Below, in pieces: positions 12,474-23,248 of a stretch of 64,000 nt of DNA (positions are counted from its first letter, which is position 1; each line of letters opens with the position of its first letter). The notes beneath the pieces were generated by a model. The model made no database searches, was not told where the DNA came from, and saw only the letters and a program-made list of their open reading frames with translations. The translations under genes were made by a program, and so were the position numbers. Source of the stretch: Ottelia alismoides (lineage: Eukaryota > Streptophyta > Magnoliopsida > Alismatales > Hydrocharitaceae); assembly GCA_037367405.1 (NCBI GenBank), contig JAZKJV010003371.1, forward strand, positions 186,001 through 250,000. Reading direction: 5' to 3'.

Positions 12474-14993
12474 TGTTAGCCACGTAAGCCCGAGGCGAAC
12501 CATTTTTAAAATAAATGTTATTTTAATCTTTGATATATCAATAAATGTTATTGGTTTATTTCACTCATTGTCTAAGATTAAATGAATGAATGCAATATAA
12601 GGCCCCTTAGTATAATTAGGGTTATGTACCATGGCCATCTTAATGATCATAGGACTGTTGATTCAATTATTGTCGTAGAGGCTGATGTTTGGATGGATAT
12701 CTAAGGAGTTAGATTGCTGACTCATCAAACACCGTCAAATGATTATTAGGAGATGATATCCAGTCTGAGAAGGAGATGGCAATCCTTCTCTAAAGGCTGA
12801 TATATGATCGACCTTTTGATGCTGGTCCTCTGCATATGAATAGAGATGCGGAGGTGTCAGATAAGTTAGGACAAAGAGTTGACTTAACGATATCGAGATA
12901 ACCAAGAATATGTCATAAAATGTCACATATAGGCATGCATCCTATGATCAGAGACAAATGTATTGCTATATGTCTGATTATGTACATTTGGTAGACTGAT
13001 AAGTTGATGGCCTAATCAAGGTCTATACACCGGTGAGCTGGTGTGCATACTTGGGTAGATGAGTAATATGATCTCTCAAAGGGATCATACAGGTTCACTT
13101 ATGAATCGAAAGATATGAGCTCACTCACGAGGTATTGAGACCAATCAAATTCCATGCATGATCATCTTTCTTTGGAAGCAGGATATGAATTTGTAGGTAT
13201 GATATATGCTTTTGGAAAGTATATGATCGATACCAACTCCCAATGATCGTATACGAAACTTAATGATAAATCCCTGAAGATGACTATATAAAATTGATCT
13301 AAATCTTTGAGTTTATTTTAGGTCTTCCCATATGCAGGATGTACATGTATTAGGAATACTTGAGGGTGATATGATCATAAATGATTTTATAACCATGACA
13401 CTTCCATTCTTAGGGAGTGATGGAATAGGTCCGAACTTTAGTGACTCCTCTCAATAGAGAAATCTAATCTTAGTCCAAATGCTGGATATTAATCTGAATG
13501 CAAACTTGAAGCAATGAGAATGTTAATATCTTTGAGGGATCCTCGAGATCTGGATATGAGAAGTGATCTCAATATCCAAGTCACTATACGTTAAATGTAC
13601 AATCATCATGTCCTTATCTCCAAGTATCCACGAAGAAAGCGCATTATTCTTGAAAGAGTTCAAGAATAATTTCATTGATAAATGTGTATACGAGCATTGA
13701 GAAATAGACAATTAAATGAGATTTAATTATCATGAATAATGTGAATTTGATTCATATTATTTATATGTATGAGAGTGATAATCCAATATAATTATATACA
13801 ATTTAATTATCATGAATACAAAAAATATGGATAGTACTATCCATATTAACCACATATATTATAAATGTGATTTATAATATAATAGAGAGAGCTATTTGTA
13901 GATAGCATTTACAGTTTAAATATTGTTGTGAATTAGATTCACATTGAACAATTAATTGAAAATACAATTCACATTTTATTTTGGGTGTGTGAATATGATT
14001 CCCAAATTTCCAATGACATGATTGAAATTTCTAAAAATAATTTGGTTATTTTTGTGAAATAATATACAATAAAAGTTGTTGTAGATAATGAAGGATTATG
14101 TGATATAGTAGATCTCATATAAAAGGAAGGAGTGCACCTTCCATCTAAGGAGGGTAGACGACCACATTGATTTAAGATTCAAGGTGAATGCCCATCCCCT
14201 TAATTAGAAGGAACATTCCACCTTCCTAATCCTTCATGGTATATTAATTTAATTGAATTAATTTATATTGATGATTTACTCGATATATAATTAATTTAAT
14301 TTAATTAATCATTGTTGAATTTTTACAACAAAATCATCACCATTGAAAGAAACACAAATCAATCTCAAGATTTTGTTTTGTTCATAGATTGGGATCCATG
14401 GACTCCAAAAATATTATAAAATAAGCATCCCTAGCTCTTCTTTTACAACAATAGAATTCACAAGATCTCTCTCTCTCTCTCTTTCTCATCATCATACACA
14501 TCCCTTCTCTCTCTCTAAGTTTCTGTCCACTTTGTGACTTAGAGAGGATCACCGTCGTTGCTATGTCGTCGTATCGCTACTTAGACCGCTTGTGGATCTT
14601 TGTCTTCCTCAGTGATTATAGTACACAAAGATGATAATCAAATTTTGTGCATCAAAATCAGGAGATTCGTCACTTGGATCAACATCTTAGATTGCGGTAA
14701 GGACGCGCCTCATCAATGCGCTCACAAGCATTTCCTCCACCGGGTCGGACTTGAGACAAGTGGTCTCTTCATTTAGAGAGATCGAAACCAACCACATTTC
14801 AAGAGGTATTCCTATATCTACTTTGTGGTTTAGATGAACTAATTCGATAAGTGTTCTCGGATCATGTGATCTCATCACTTTAATTTTTAAATTCCGCTCC
14901 CCTGAGCAACTAGTGCGACTAATCACTCCCGATCGCATATGATGTGATCTTCACGCTTCTATGACGTCCTTAAGGTTTTTAACATAACCTTAA
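12474..14993 (+). mobile_element. Copia element E, 5' LTR (2520 bp)
   Basis: It starts TGTTAGCCACGTAAGCCC, colinear with TGTTGGACATGCGAGCCC of D's LTR at 56175, and ends just before a PBS. It is clearly homologous to the LTRs of D and F but more diverged, so E is an older or separate branch. A CT microsatellite lies at 14466-14482. Its partner 3' LTR is not in the window because E is interrupted at 23248 by other elements. Confidence 0.85.
14415..14423 (+). promoter_or_regulatory. Candidate TATA box in E 5' LTR
   Basis: TATAAAATA occurs about 580 bp before the LTR end, followed within about 50 bp by a pyrimidine-rich CT repeat. D has TATAAATA at the matching place (58248), followed by the same CT repeat. 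Confidence 0.6.
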
Positions 14994-14995
14994 AG

Positions 14996-15008
14996 TGGTA
15001 TCAGAGCC
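14996..15008 (+). other. Primer-binding site, initiator tRNA-Met (element E)
   Basis: TGGTATCAGAGCC, two bases after the LTR end, exactly as in D and F. Confidence 0.93.
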
Positions 15009-16757
15009 TTGATCAGGTCTTGGATATGATCTAAAACTCTAGGTGAAGAAGGTTTTGTATCTCAGATGCGCAGGGACTCATTGTTTTGCATTGGATGCAA
15101 TATTCAAATTGATTTTTCTTTATGATATAAACCTACTATTTGTGCACTATTTGGCTATATTTTTTAGTTATTAAATAGTGTTTAGAATGTCTAAATATGT
15201 CCCACATATAGTAACATATTATTGGTACCAAAAGTTCATGAATATGATTCAAAGAGATCTCACCACGAAAATATTTTTGCATGTATTCGAAGATCTGTAA
15301 GAAAACTATTTTTACTTACTTTTTTCCCATACTGAAACATGAAATAAACACTTGTATTAAGTAGAGAATAAAACCAACAAATCGCTCGATTTTATTTCGC
15401 ACGATGCTGATTCTGTTTGCGCTAGATATTCCATATTTAGTGGAGATGGGTCGGAAGATGATTAGATCATCAAATCTCTTTGCTTAATGTATTTGTTATT
15501 CAATGTAAATCATGGAAATTATGAATTTAGCTTGATTAATCTTGATGCTTAATAATTATGAAAATAATTGATTATACATTATTGACCATTGAATGAATGT
15601 TTCATGAAAACCCTAGTTTATCGTGTAAGAGTTGTAGGACAACTTTTACACACAAAGCATGGTTTTTGATATGCTTAGAAATTTAGGATCTCAAAATTGT
15701 TTTAAGATGCCTAATATTTCTGAGTGATTATTATATAGTATAATATTGGTCATCAAAGTTGATATATAGAATTGTAAGAACATTGATATTATTTTGTATT
15801 GTTCTCAATCGGAATGGTAAGGTGTCTAGTCTGGGTATGCTGGCTTGGTTTACTAGCATGTCAAAGAAATGCTCCCTCCTAGCATAACTCGAGTGTACTA
15901 ACCAGATCCATTTTTGATGAAAGAATAATATGAGTAAGTCAAGTTGTACTCTAATTATTAAAATACAAAATTAATGCGTACTTGTGAGGGTGTACCAATA
16001 TAGTAATATTAAGTAAACCCTAATTGTTTTGTTTGTTGATTGAATTTGATTGATAATTGATTTAATATGATTAAATTTTTTAGATCCAATTAAATACCAT
16101 ATTATGAATAGACTCATATTTCGCTTGGAAGAATTAATTATGTGAATATGATTCATATTGATTAATTAAAATTTGAACATGATATGGAAGATCACATAAG
16201 GGACATCCATGATCTCCCATCAACGCGACTGGTTCTGTCGCAATGGATTGTATGTAGGAGGTGGTTGCCCAAAGGGGCAGCTCCTGCATACAAGCACACA
16301 TGAATCATGCTCTTTATTTCTCGAAAGAGTAAGGTCGTATGCATAGTGACCCCAATATCATGTCCTCATATTATTGGAGCGATACTGGATTGCTCATAGC
16401 TAGTGTTAATCCTATTGACAGTTAGTTCAATTAATGACGGGTCAACATCATCTTAATGGTGGTGGGCTTGGATGTTAAAGATTGAGTTGGGAAATGCAAG
16501 TTGGACTTGCAAGGTGGAATGTGTCCCGCTTCTTTTTATCCAAGTTACAGGTTCTCATATTATTGGGATGTAATAAAGGTAAACACAAGATCCCAATTAA
16601 TGGTAAGTATATCTCTTGCTTTCAAAGTGATTAAGGGAATGAACTTTTATAGCTGAAAAGGCAAGACTAATTTGATTAAAAATCCTTAATCAAAGAATTT
16701 AAATTGAATATATAAGTATTTATATGATCTAATATAGTGCATTCTTACTTTTAGACA
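15009..16757 (+). other. Copia element E, untranslated leader
   Basis: A 1.75-kb leader between PBS and gag. The block at about 16180-16600 is strongly conserved with D (59920-60340) and F (5400-5800, opposite strand). It contains two copies of CATATTATTGG about 190 bp apart (near 16370 and 16556). No protein domain is recognisable. AT-rich stretches fill the rest. Confidence 0.65.
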
Positions 16758-17641
16758 ATGATGTCCATGAACCCACTCAGTAGGCTCCTGGAGGTAAATC
16801 AGTTAACCGAACCAAATTACTCGGATTGGATCTGTAATTTTGATCTTGTTCTATTTGTGGATCGCATCTCCTACTTGCTATCCAAGAACAAGTACGCAAA
16901 CCATAAGACACCAGAAGAAATCACGTACAATGAAAAATATGATGAAGATCATTCATTGGCTCGATGTTATATTTGGGATCTCTCTCCAATGTGCTTCAGA
17001 AGCAACATGTGGAGGTGGATACTTGTCAGGATATAATATTGAATCTCAAAGATATGTTCGGTGATGTCAACTAGACACAACTCTATAATGTTATGAAAGC
17101 ACTTATTCATTGCAAAATGAAGGAAGGGACTTTCGTTCGTGAACACGTAATAAAATGGTTGGTTACTTGTTAGAACTAAAAACTCTCACGGCTGAGATGG
17201 ATGCAGACATGTGGCATGGCTTCATTCTGCTACCTCTCCCCAAGTATTTCAATAATTATGTGGTAATATACCACAAGAACAAGTTAAACTTGACTAACAC
17301 TGAACTCATGGTTTCATTAAAGTCCACAGAAGATGTAATGAAGAAAGAGAATCTCACTGGCAGTACAATAGTTGCACAAGTCAAAATGAAGTGTGGTCGG
17401 AAGAAAGGATCTCAGAAGGGCCCAACCTAGAAGAAAAAGAAGTAGAGTCAAGGTGTTAACTCATCTACTAATGCTTTCTGCACTGGTGGCACCGAAGAAG
17501 ACCGATGTCTGTCATCATTGTAAGAAACCAGGGCACTGGAAGCGTAACTGCCCAGATTACCTGAAATCTACGGAGAAAGGTAAAACTCCAGCTGGTATAA
17601 AATCTACTTTCATTATTAAAATCAATTTTCTCGTAGGATGA
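16758..17641 (+). pseudogene. gag: Copia element E gag with CCHC zinc knuckle (broken)
   Basis: Three successive frames (16758-17036, 17155-17430, 17393-17641) together resemble the Copia gag polyprotein. The N-terminus NPLSRLLEVNQLTEPNYSDW is typical of the capsid domain, and the middle segment carries LTNTELMVSLKSTEDVMKKE. At 17510-17551 there is a CX2CX4HX4C zinc knuckle (VCHHCKKPGHWKRNC), which would bind element RNA in the virus-like particle. The start at 16758 follows the leader and lies where the gag homology begins. At least two frameshifts and a stop break the frame, so no full gag is made. Confidence 0.82.
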
Positions 17642-18062
17642 GAAGGTAGTTGGATCATCGATTCTGGTGCTTCTATTCAAATATGCAATTTGTTGCATCT
17701 ATTTTAGGAAACTAGAAATTTCAATGAAGGGGAGAGGGTCATCCAGATGGGATCTGATGCAACTGTTGCAGTAGTCACCATCGGGACGTGCAAGCTATCA
17801 TTATCAAGTGGGAGAGTCCTTGTGCTTAAAGAATGTCTTTATATTCCAGATGTTAGAAGGAACCTCATATATGTATCTAGGCTAGTTAGAAATGGATATT
17901 CGTTTCTATTCTGTAATAATTTGTCATAAATCGTTATGATAAACATATTGTCGATGGTGTTCTGACTTCTGGTGGTCTCTATGAATTGTGCATTGATGTA
18001 AATGTCATGAATGTTACTACCACTGATAAAAACCCTAAACGAACCATAGAGGAAGGAAATCA
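17642..18062 (+). pseudogene. Copia element E protease and pre-integrase segment (broken)
   Basis: Directly after gag, WIIDSGAS (aspartate codon at 17660) is the active-site motif of retroviral-type aspartic protease, which would cleave the polyprotein. Downstream, LKECLYIPDVRRNLIYVSRL (17827-17889) is the conserved C-terminal part that leads into the gag-pre-integrase domain. In-frame stops occur at about 17705 and 17927. The order gag-PR-INT-RT is diagnostic of Copia rather than Gypsy. Confidence 0.8.
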
Positions 18063-18642
18063 TTCTAACATCAAAGGCTCGATCATTTATCTATTGATAG
18101 GATTAATAGAATGCTAAAGGATGGACCCTTAGATTTTCTACAGGTCCAAACTTTACCTACCTGTGAACATTGTATTTGAGGTAAAATGACTAGTATGCCT
18201 TTCCGTAACGAGGTTACAAGATACAATGGTATTCTTGACCTAATACATACTGATGTATGTGGTCCCTTACATACCACGACCCCAAATGGATATTTATATT
18301 ATTTGAGATTTATTGATGATTATTTGCGATACATGTTTATCTTCCTAATATGTTATAAATTTGAAACCTTTGAAAAGTTCAAAGAGTTCATGGATTTAGT
18401 TGAGAACCAAGCCGATAGGAAGATTAAATGGATTCGATCTGATCGACGTGGTGAGCACCTCTCAAATGAGTTCAAGGAATACCTCAAAGAGAAAGGAATT
18501 GTCTCCAATCTCACTCCTCTTGGAACTCCCCAACTTAATGATGTTGCTGAACAACACAACAGGATCATCATGGACATGGTTTGTTCAATGATGAGTAAAG
18601 CACATTTACCTCTTAGTTTCTGGAGATATGCAGTAGAGATTG

Positions 18643-18682
<40 letters not shown>

Positions 18683-18700
18683 TTAATAAGATTCCTAGCA
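18063..18700 (+). pseudogene. Copia element E integrase core
   Basis: The longest open stretch is 18186-18686. A zinc-binding HHCC region precedes it (CEHC near 18163), broken by a stop at about 18178. The catalytic core keeps the D,D(35)E triad: D in IHTDVCGP (codon 18252), D in IRSDRRGE (codon 18441) and E in DVAEQHNR (codon 18549), with 35 residues between the last two. The enzyme would insert the cDNA into host chromatin. A (TA)18 run expands the end of the domain into an Ile-Tyr tract. The stop before the core and later breaks make it non-functional as part of a polyprotein. Confidence 0.88.
18645..18680 (+). repeat. (AT)18 microsatellite inside the integrase gene
   Basis: A perfect 36-bp AT/TA dinucleotide tract. 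The homologous sites in D (about 62353-62362) and F (about 3427-3440) carry only short TA runs, so the expansion is specific to E. Confidence 0.95.
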
Positions 18701-18762
18701 AATCTGTATCTAAGACTCCTCATGAGCTTTAATATGGTTCCAAACCCAATGTTAGACACTTA

Positions 18763-18893
18763 GGGTTCATTTGGTTGCTGGGTTGGGTTGGGTTGGGGTA
18801 ACCCTGTGAATAGTAAACTGTAAGGAGGATTCGGAGGGTTGGAAGGAGGGGCACACCGGTGCTCCCCAACCAGCCCTGAAACCAAACGAAGCC
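18763..18893 (+). mobile_element. Tourist-like MITE (PIF/Harbinger type), 131 bp
   Basis: The insertion splits the E polyprotein frame. It has imperfect terminal inverted repeats: GGGTTCATTTGGTTG at the left and, read from the other end, GGCTTCGTTTGGTTT. It is flanked by a TTA target duplication at 18760-18762 and 18894-18896. The TIR sequence and TTA duplication fit PIF/Harbinger-derived Tourist MITEs. It has no coding capacity and needs a transposase in trans. Confidence 0.82.
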
Positions 18894-19548
18894 TTAAGGA
18901 TTTGGGGTTGCTTGGTCCATGCGAAAAATGTGGATGCAACTAAGCTAAAATCTCGTACTCGAGAGTGCTACTTCACTAGGTATGTAAAGGACGATATTGG
19001 ATACCAACTGTATGACCCTGAGATTCAGAAGATATCCGTCTCTAGAGATGTAAAATTTATGGAGGATGACTTCCTTAAGAGTCAAGACAAAAATGAAGTA
19101 AAGGAACTCATTGAATCCCCTGAGGATACTGAGCTTCCAGAACTAGAAATTGAATAAGTAAATAAAGATGTAACCCTGTACCTCTTCGAAGGAGTTCAAG
19201 AGCTGTTGCACCACTTGAAAGGTACAGATTCCATGTGTCAGGTGAAACAGACAACGATCCATCTTCATTTGATGAACTCACGGATCATGACATGGATATA
19301 TGGATGGTAGCAATAAAGTATGAAATAAACTCCATACATAAGAACAATGTGTGGACCTTAGAGGATCCACCTAGAGGGGTAAAGCCCAATGAGTGTAAAT
19401 GGATCTTCAAGAGAAAAGGGGACCTAATGGGAAAGCAGAGACTTTCAAAGCACGACTCATAGCTACAGGCTACACATACAGAGAGAAGGTATCAACTAAG
19501 AAGAGATATTCTCTCATGTGGCTATTGATATATGGGATTTTCGCACTG
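18894..19548 (+). pseudogene. Copia element E, integrase C-terminal part and first part of RT
   Basis: 18912-19157 reads as the region downstream of the integrase core, with KLKSRTRECYFTRY and VSRDVKFMEDDFLKS as in other Copia elements. 19235-19462 is the start of the RT domain: MDIWMVAIKYEINSIHKNNVWTLEDPP, then CKWIFKRK. A frameshift follows at about 19460. Coding sequence then stops at 19548, in the middle of an RT codon series that resumes at 22585, showing a clean insertion. Confidence 0.82.
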
Positions 19549-22500
19549 GTATGCTAATCAAATAAGAGTAGCAATTGCTGTGTGACCAAGTGTGCCTCTA
19601 ATTAACGATCAACCCACAAAAAATTCAAGCGATCAATGTGTTAAAATTTATTATAACTCTACCATAGATGTGTACATGTGTAAGTATGGTAGAGTATCGA
19701 ACACATGGAGCAATATGTGGTAGCACTAATTATTATTTATAAATAAATAATGAATAAATAATAACAAGTATTTGTATAGTATTCAATCAGTTAATCAATT
19801 ACTTAATTAATATTTTTGTTAGTTTTCAATTAAATAAAATAATTCTTTTATTATTTTTTTATGGATATACATTTTAATTTTTAATTTTAATTTTAAGTTT
19901 TATTTTCTTTTTATAATTTTCTGATATTTAATTTCTTTTTCCTTTTAATATATAACTGTATATAAGTATATTATATAATATAAGGTGTTATAATTATAAA
20001 TATAATTAAAAATAACCAAAATTTATATAAATAAATATTTTATTTTTTTATATTTTTCTATGTTTATGATTTTCATGTATTTTCACAAATTTTTTAATTA
20101 TTTTCAAAGTCTTAAATACACAAAATCAAGGACTAAATAAATAGGCTAATTATTTTGGAGATTTAAAATACTAAATAAAGTCAAAATTTTCCAATTTTTA
20201 ATAGATAATATATATTATAAAGAAAATTCGGTGATAGAAATAAATATTTTTAGATTTTTTTATTTTTTTATATTTTTCTATAAGGATTTTGGAGCTTTTT
20301 AATTTTTAGAGATTTTCTTTTTTTGGAATTTTTGTCTAGAGGTACAAAATACAATTATAAACAAATAATATTTTTTATAATTTTTATATAGGATTTTGTA
20401 ATTTTTTGGATTTTGTTAAAGTTAAACAGAGAATAAAAACATGCTATTTTGAGTTTTATATACTTGGAGATATGCTTAAAATGCAAAACCAGTTTTACTT
20501 GGACCCCTGGAGCTCGAAGGTGCGAAGGAGGACCTGGGAGTCAACACTTAAAGATTCTGGGCCTCAGATGGTCCCTTCCAGTTGCTGTACCTGCAAGAGA
20601 AGATAAGAAAAGCTCTGGGGGAGCAACTGGTCTATTATTGGTGAGGATGGAGGATAAAATGGAAGGGGCAATGAAGTCCGATGAATGATGGAGGAGATGA
20701 ACCTTGGTGGACTAGATCGAGGGACGATTTGGGTGTATGGGTGGCGACAAATAGTGAAGAATCGAAGGGGCAAAGCTGTGGGATGTTTAGATGGGTCGGA
20801 ACAGGGGAATCATAATGAGAAATGGTGGCCATAGCTCGAGAGCTCCAACGAGATCTAAATCCTAAATCTAGGCTAAACAAGTAATCAAGACACTAAATAA
20901 AATGCATAAACTAAAGACAAAGATTAAATCTACCTAAAAAGTCAAGAAACAGACCTCAAGCGGTCGAAGATCGTGAGATGGACCTTATGACGGAGCACCG
21001 CTGGAGTTGGCTAGGAATGCCTCCTATGTTGCCCTCCTCACTACAAAATGGCTGGGCTAGCCTCCAGTCACCAGACTCAAGCCTTAGGGCACAAATTGAG
21101 GGTCAAACCATAGTAAAATGGAACCAAAATGCAAAAATGGAGGAGGCAAAGTATATATATATAGGGAGATTAACAGGCGATCTTCGCCTAGGTATAGCGG
21201 GTGTCTCGAGGAAGATCATCTATAGGTGAAATGCCGGCGAAGATCCTGGATATATAGGGAGGAGATCTTACGAAGGAGGTACGAGGCCTCAAGCCTTGTA
21301 TCATGGTGGAGAAAATTGAGAAGGAAGGGGGTAGCTAGGCTACGTCTGACAGGGCTATGATTGGGGTCAGAAGAGTTGGCCCCAAGTCAATAGGAGAACG
21401 CCCCCCTTGATCCAACACGGACCACTAGAAGACAAAACATACTAAAAAATGAAAAATAATTAAAAATAACATAATAAATGAATTAATTAAATAAAAGTTA
21501 AAATGTGAAATATGTTTATTATTTTTTATAGTATTTTAATATGATTTTAATTATTTTTATGAGTTAATTTATTATAGGTTATTTCTACAAGTGTAAATAT
21601 AGGTATATTTATCTACATATTGTATATTTTATTTTATTATGAATTTTATATTTTATTTTTTATACGCATAATTTATATATTTATAACTTATTTATATATA
21701 GAATATATTTTATGGCATTTTCTAATGTTATTTATACGTTTAAATAAATAGATGTACTTATTAGATAAGTATTTATATAGGTAATTCATCTATGTATTTT
21801 ATACAGTTATTTATTTTAGTATATTTTTAATGGTTTTATTTTACTCAAATTATGTAAATATACTATAAAGAATATATAAAAAAATTATAAAAATATAAAA
21901 TAATGAAAAATACAAAGAATAAACAAAATGAATATTTTATTCTGGTATATTGTACAATAGGGGTCCAAAATCCAACTTTTGCATCTTAACTCTAAAATAA
22001 ATGAAACCCCTTCATTAAATAGCTAATAAAAATTTATATACAATTAAATATGATTTTGATGCATTTGAGTTCATATGGAGAAGATATGGGTTTGGAAAGT
22101 TTGGATTTCAGATTTTTATTCTGAGGGTAGAATGCATAATTTGCATTATTTTTGTATGAAATAAATATTGTATTTTTTATGTATTTTTATCTAAAACGTT
22201 CATGTACAAAGTTTATTGATTTGAGATATAAGATACCAAAAATGAGTTATTAAAGGATAAAAATTAGGATTTTTATTGTGTTTATTTACCCATATCTCCC
22301 TCTACTTTATTCTTGTCGACCCAGTCATCATGATGCCTAGGTCTCGGGGTTTAGGATCATAAAATATCTTTGGCATTTTCATTTATTTTTCTTTTCTTTT
22401 CTTTTTTTATTCTTTTATTTTGGCTTTAAATACAATCTTTTATGCAATCTTTGCACAGTAAATAATAGATGTTAGTTTAAGAAAAATAATGATATATACA

Positions 22501-22584
22501 TGCATTTAGGTAGGGTTAAAAGGCCAAAGGAAAGAATAAGGTTATGAAATGGAGATTCATCAGCTATGATTTAGTCCATCAGGG
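19549..22584. mobile_element. Unclassified 3.0-kb insertion H in the RT of element E
   Basis: Host sequence flanking the insert joins to an intact RT reading across 19548/22585. The flanks carry CACTG (19544-19548) and TACTG (22585-22589), a 4-of-5-base target-site duplication. The insert begins GTATGCTAATCAAATAAG and ends CCATCAGGG. I see no terminal inverted repeats and no direct LTR pair. The ends are very AT-rich, and a GC-richer middle (about 20490-21420) carries only short frames with no known domain. A highly degraded LTR or other non-autonomous element is possible. Confidence 0.6.
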
Positions 22585-23248
22585 TACTGCTAGCTATAGT
22601 TGCATATCTTGACTATGACATTTGACAAAAGAAAGTTGAGATAGCTTTCCTCAATGGATACCTCGAGGAGGATATCTATATGGAGCAACCCTAGGGTTCC
22701 ATAACCGAGGAAGGCAAAGTATGCAAGCTGAAGAAATCCATCTATGGGTTCAAACAAGCTTCTCATAGCTAGAACATCAGATTTGATGAAACCATAAAGA
22801 CTTATGATTTCGTTCGGAATCTGTGTGAACCGTGTGTGTACAAGAAGCTTAGTGTGATCGCCATTGTTTTCATCATGCTTTATGTAGATGAAATCCTTAT
22901 CATTGGGAATGATACATGGATGATGGCCTATGTTAAGATTTGGTTGTCTCATACCTTCGAGATGAAAGATTTTGGAGAAGCCTCTTACATCTTGGGTCTG
23001 AAGCTGTTTACAAATCGAGAAAAGGGGATTTTGGGATTGTCACAACATGGGTACATTAAGAAGATCTTGGAACGTTTCCATAAGGAGAATTCCAAGAAGG
23101 GCTTCCTTCCTTTAAGGCATGGTATCCACCTATCTAAAGGGATGGCTCCTTAAAGTGTTGAGGATAAGAATACCATGGCTGGATGCCCCTACGCATCAAC
23201 TGTGGGAAGCCTAATGTATGTCATGATGTGCACAAGGCTAGATATCTA
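22585..23248 (+). pseudogene. Copia element E, second part of reverse transcriptase
   Basis: RT resumes with the block that includes AFLNGYLEEDIYMEQP (about 22635-22690), then KSIYGFKQASHS, and the catalytic box LYVDEILIIGND at about 22878-22913. The usual Copia box is YVDD, so one of the two metal-binding aspartates reads Glu here. FGEASYILGLKL and GLSQHGYIKKILERF follow. Stops occur near 22618, 22693, 22770 and 23152. The sequence ends at MYVMMCTRLDIYD, cut by the Gypsy LTR starting at 23249. RNase H and the 3' LTR of E are missing from the window. Confidence 0.85.
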
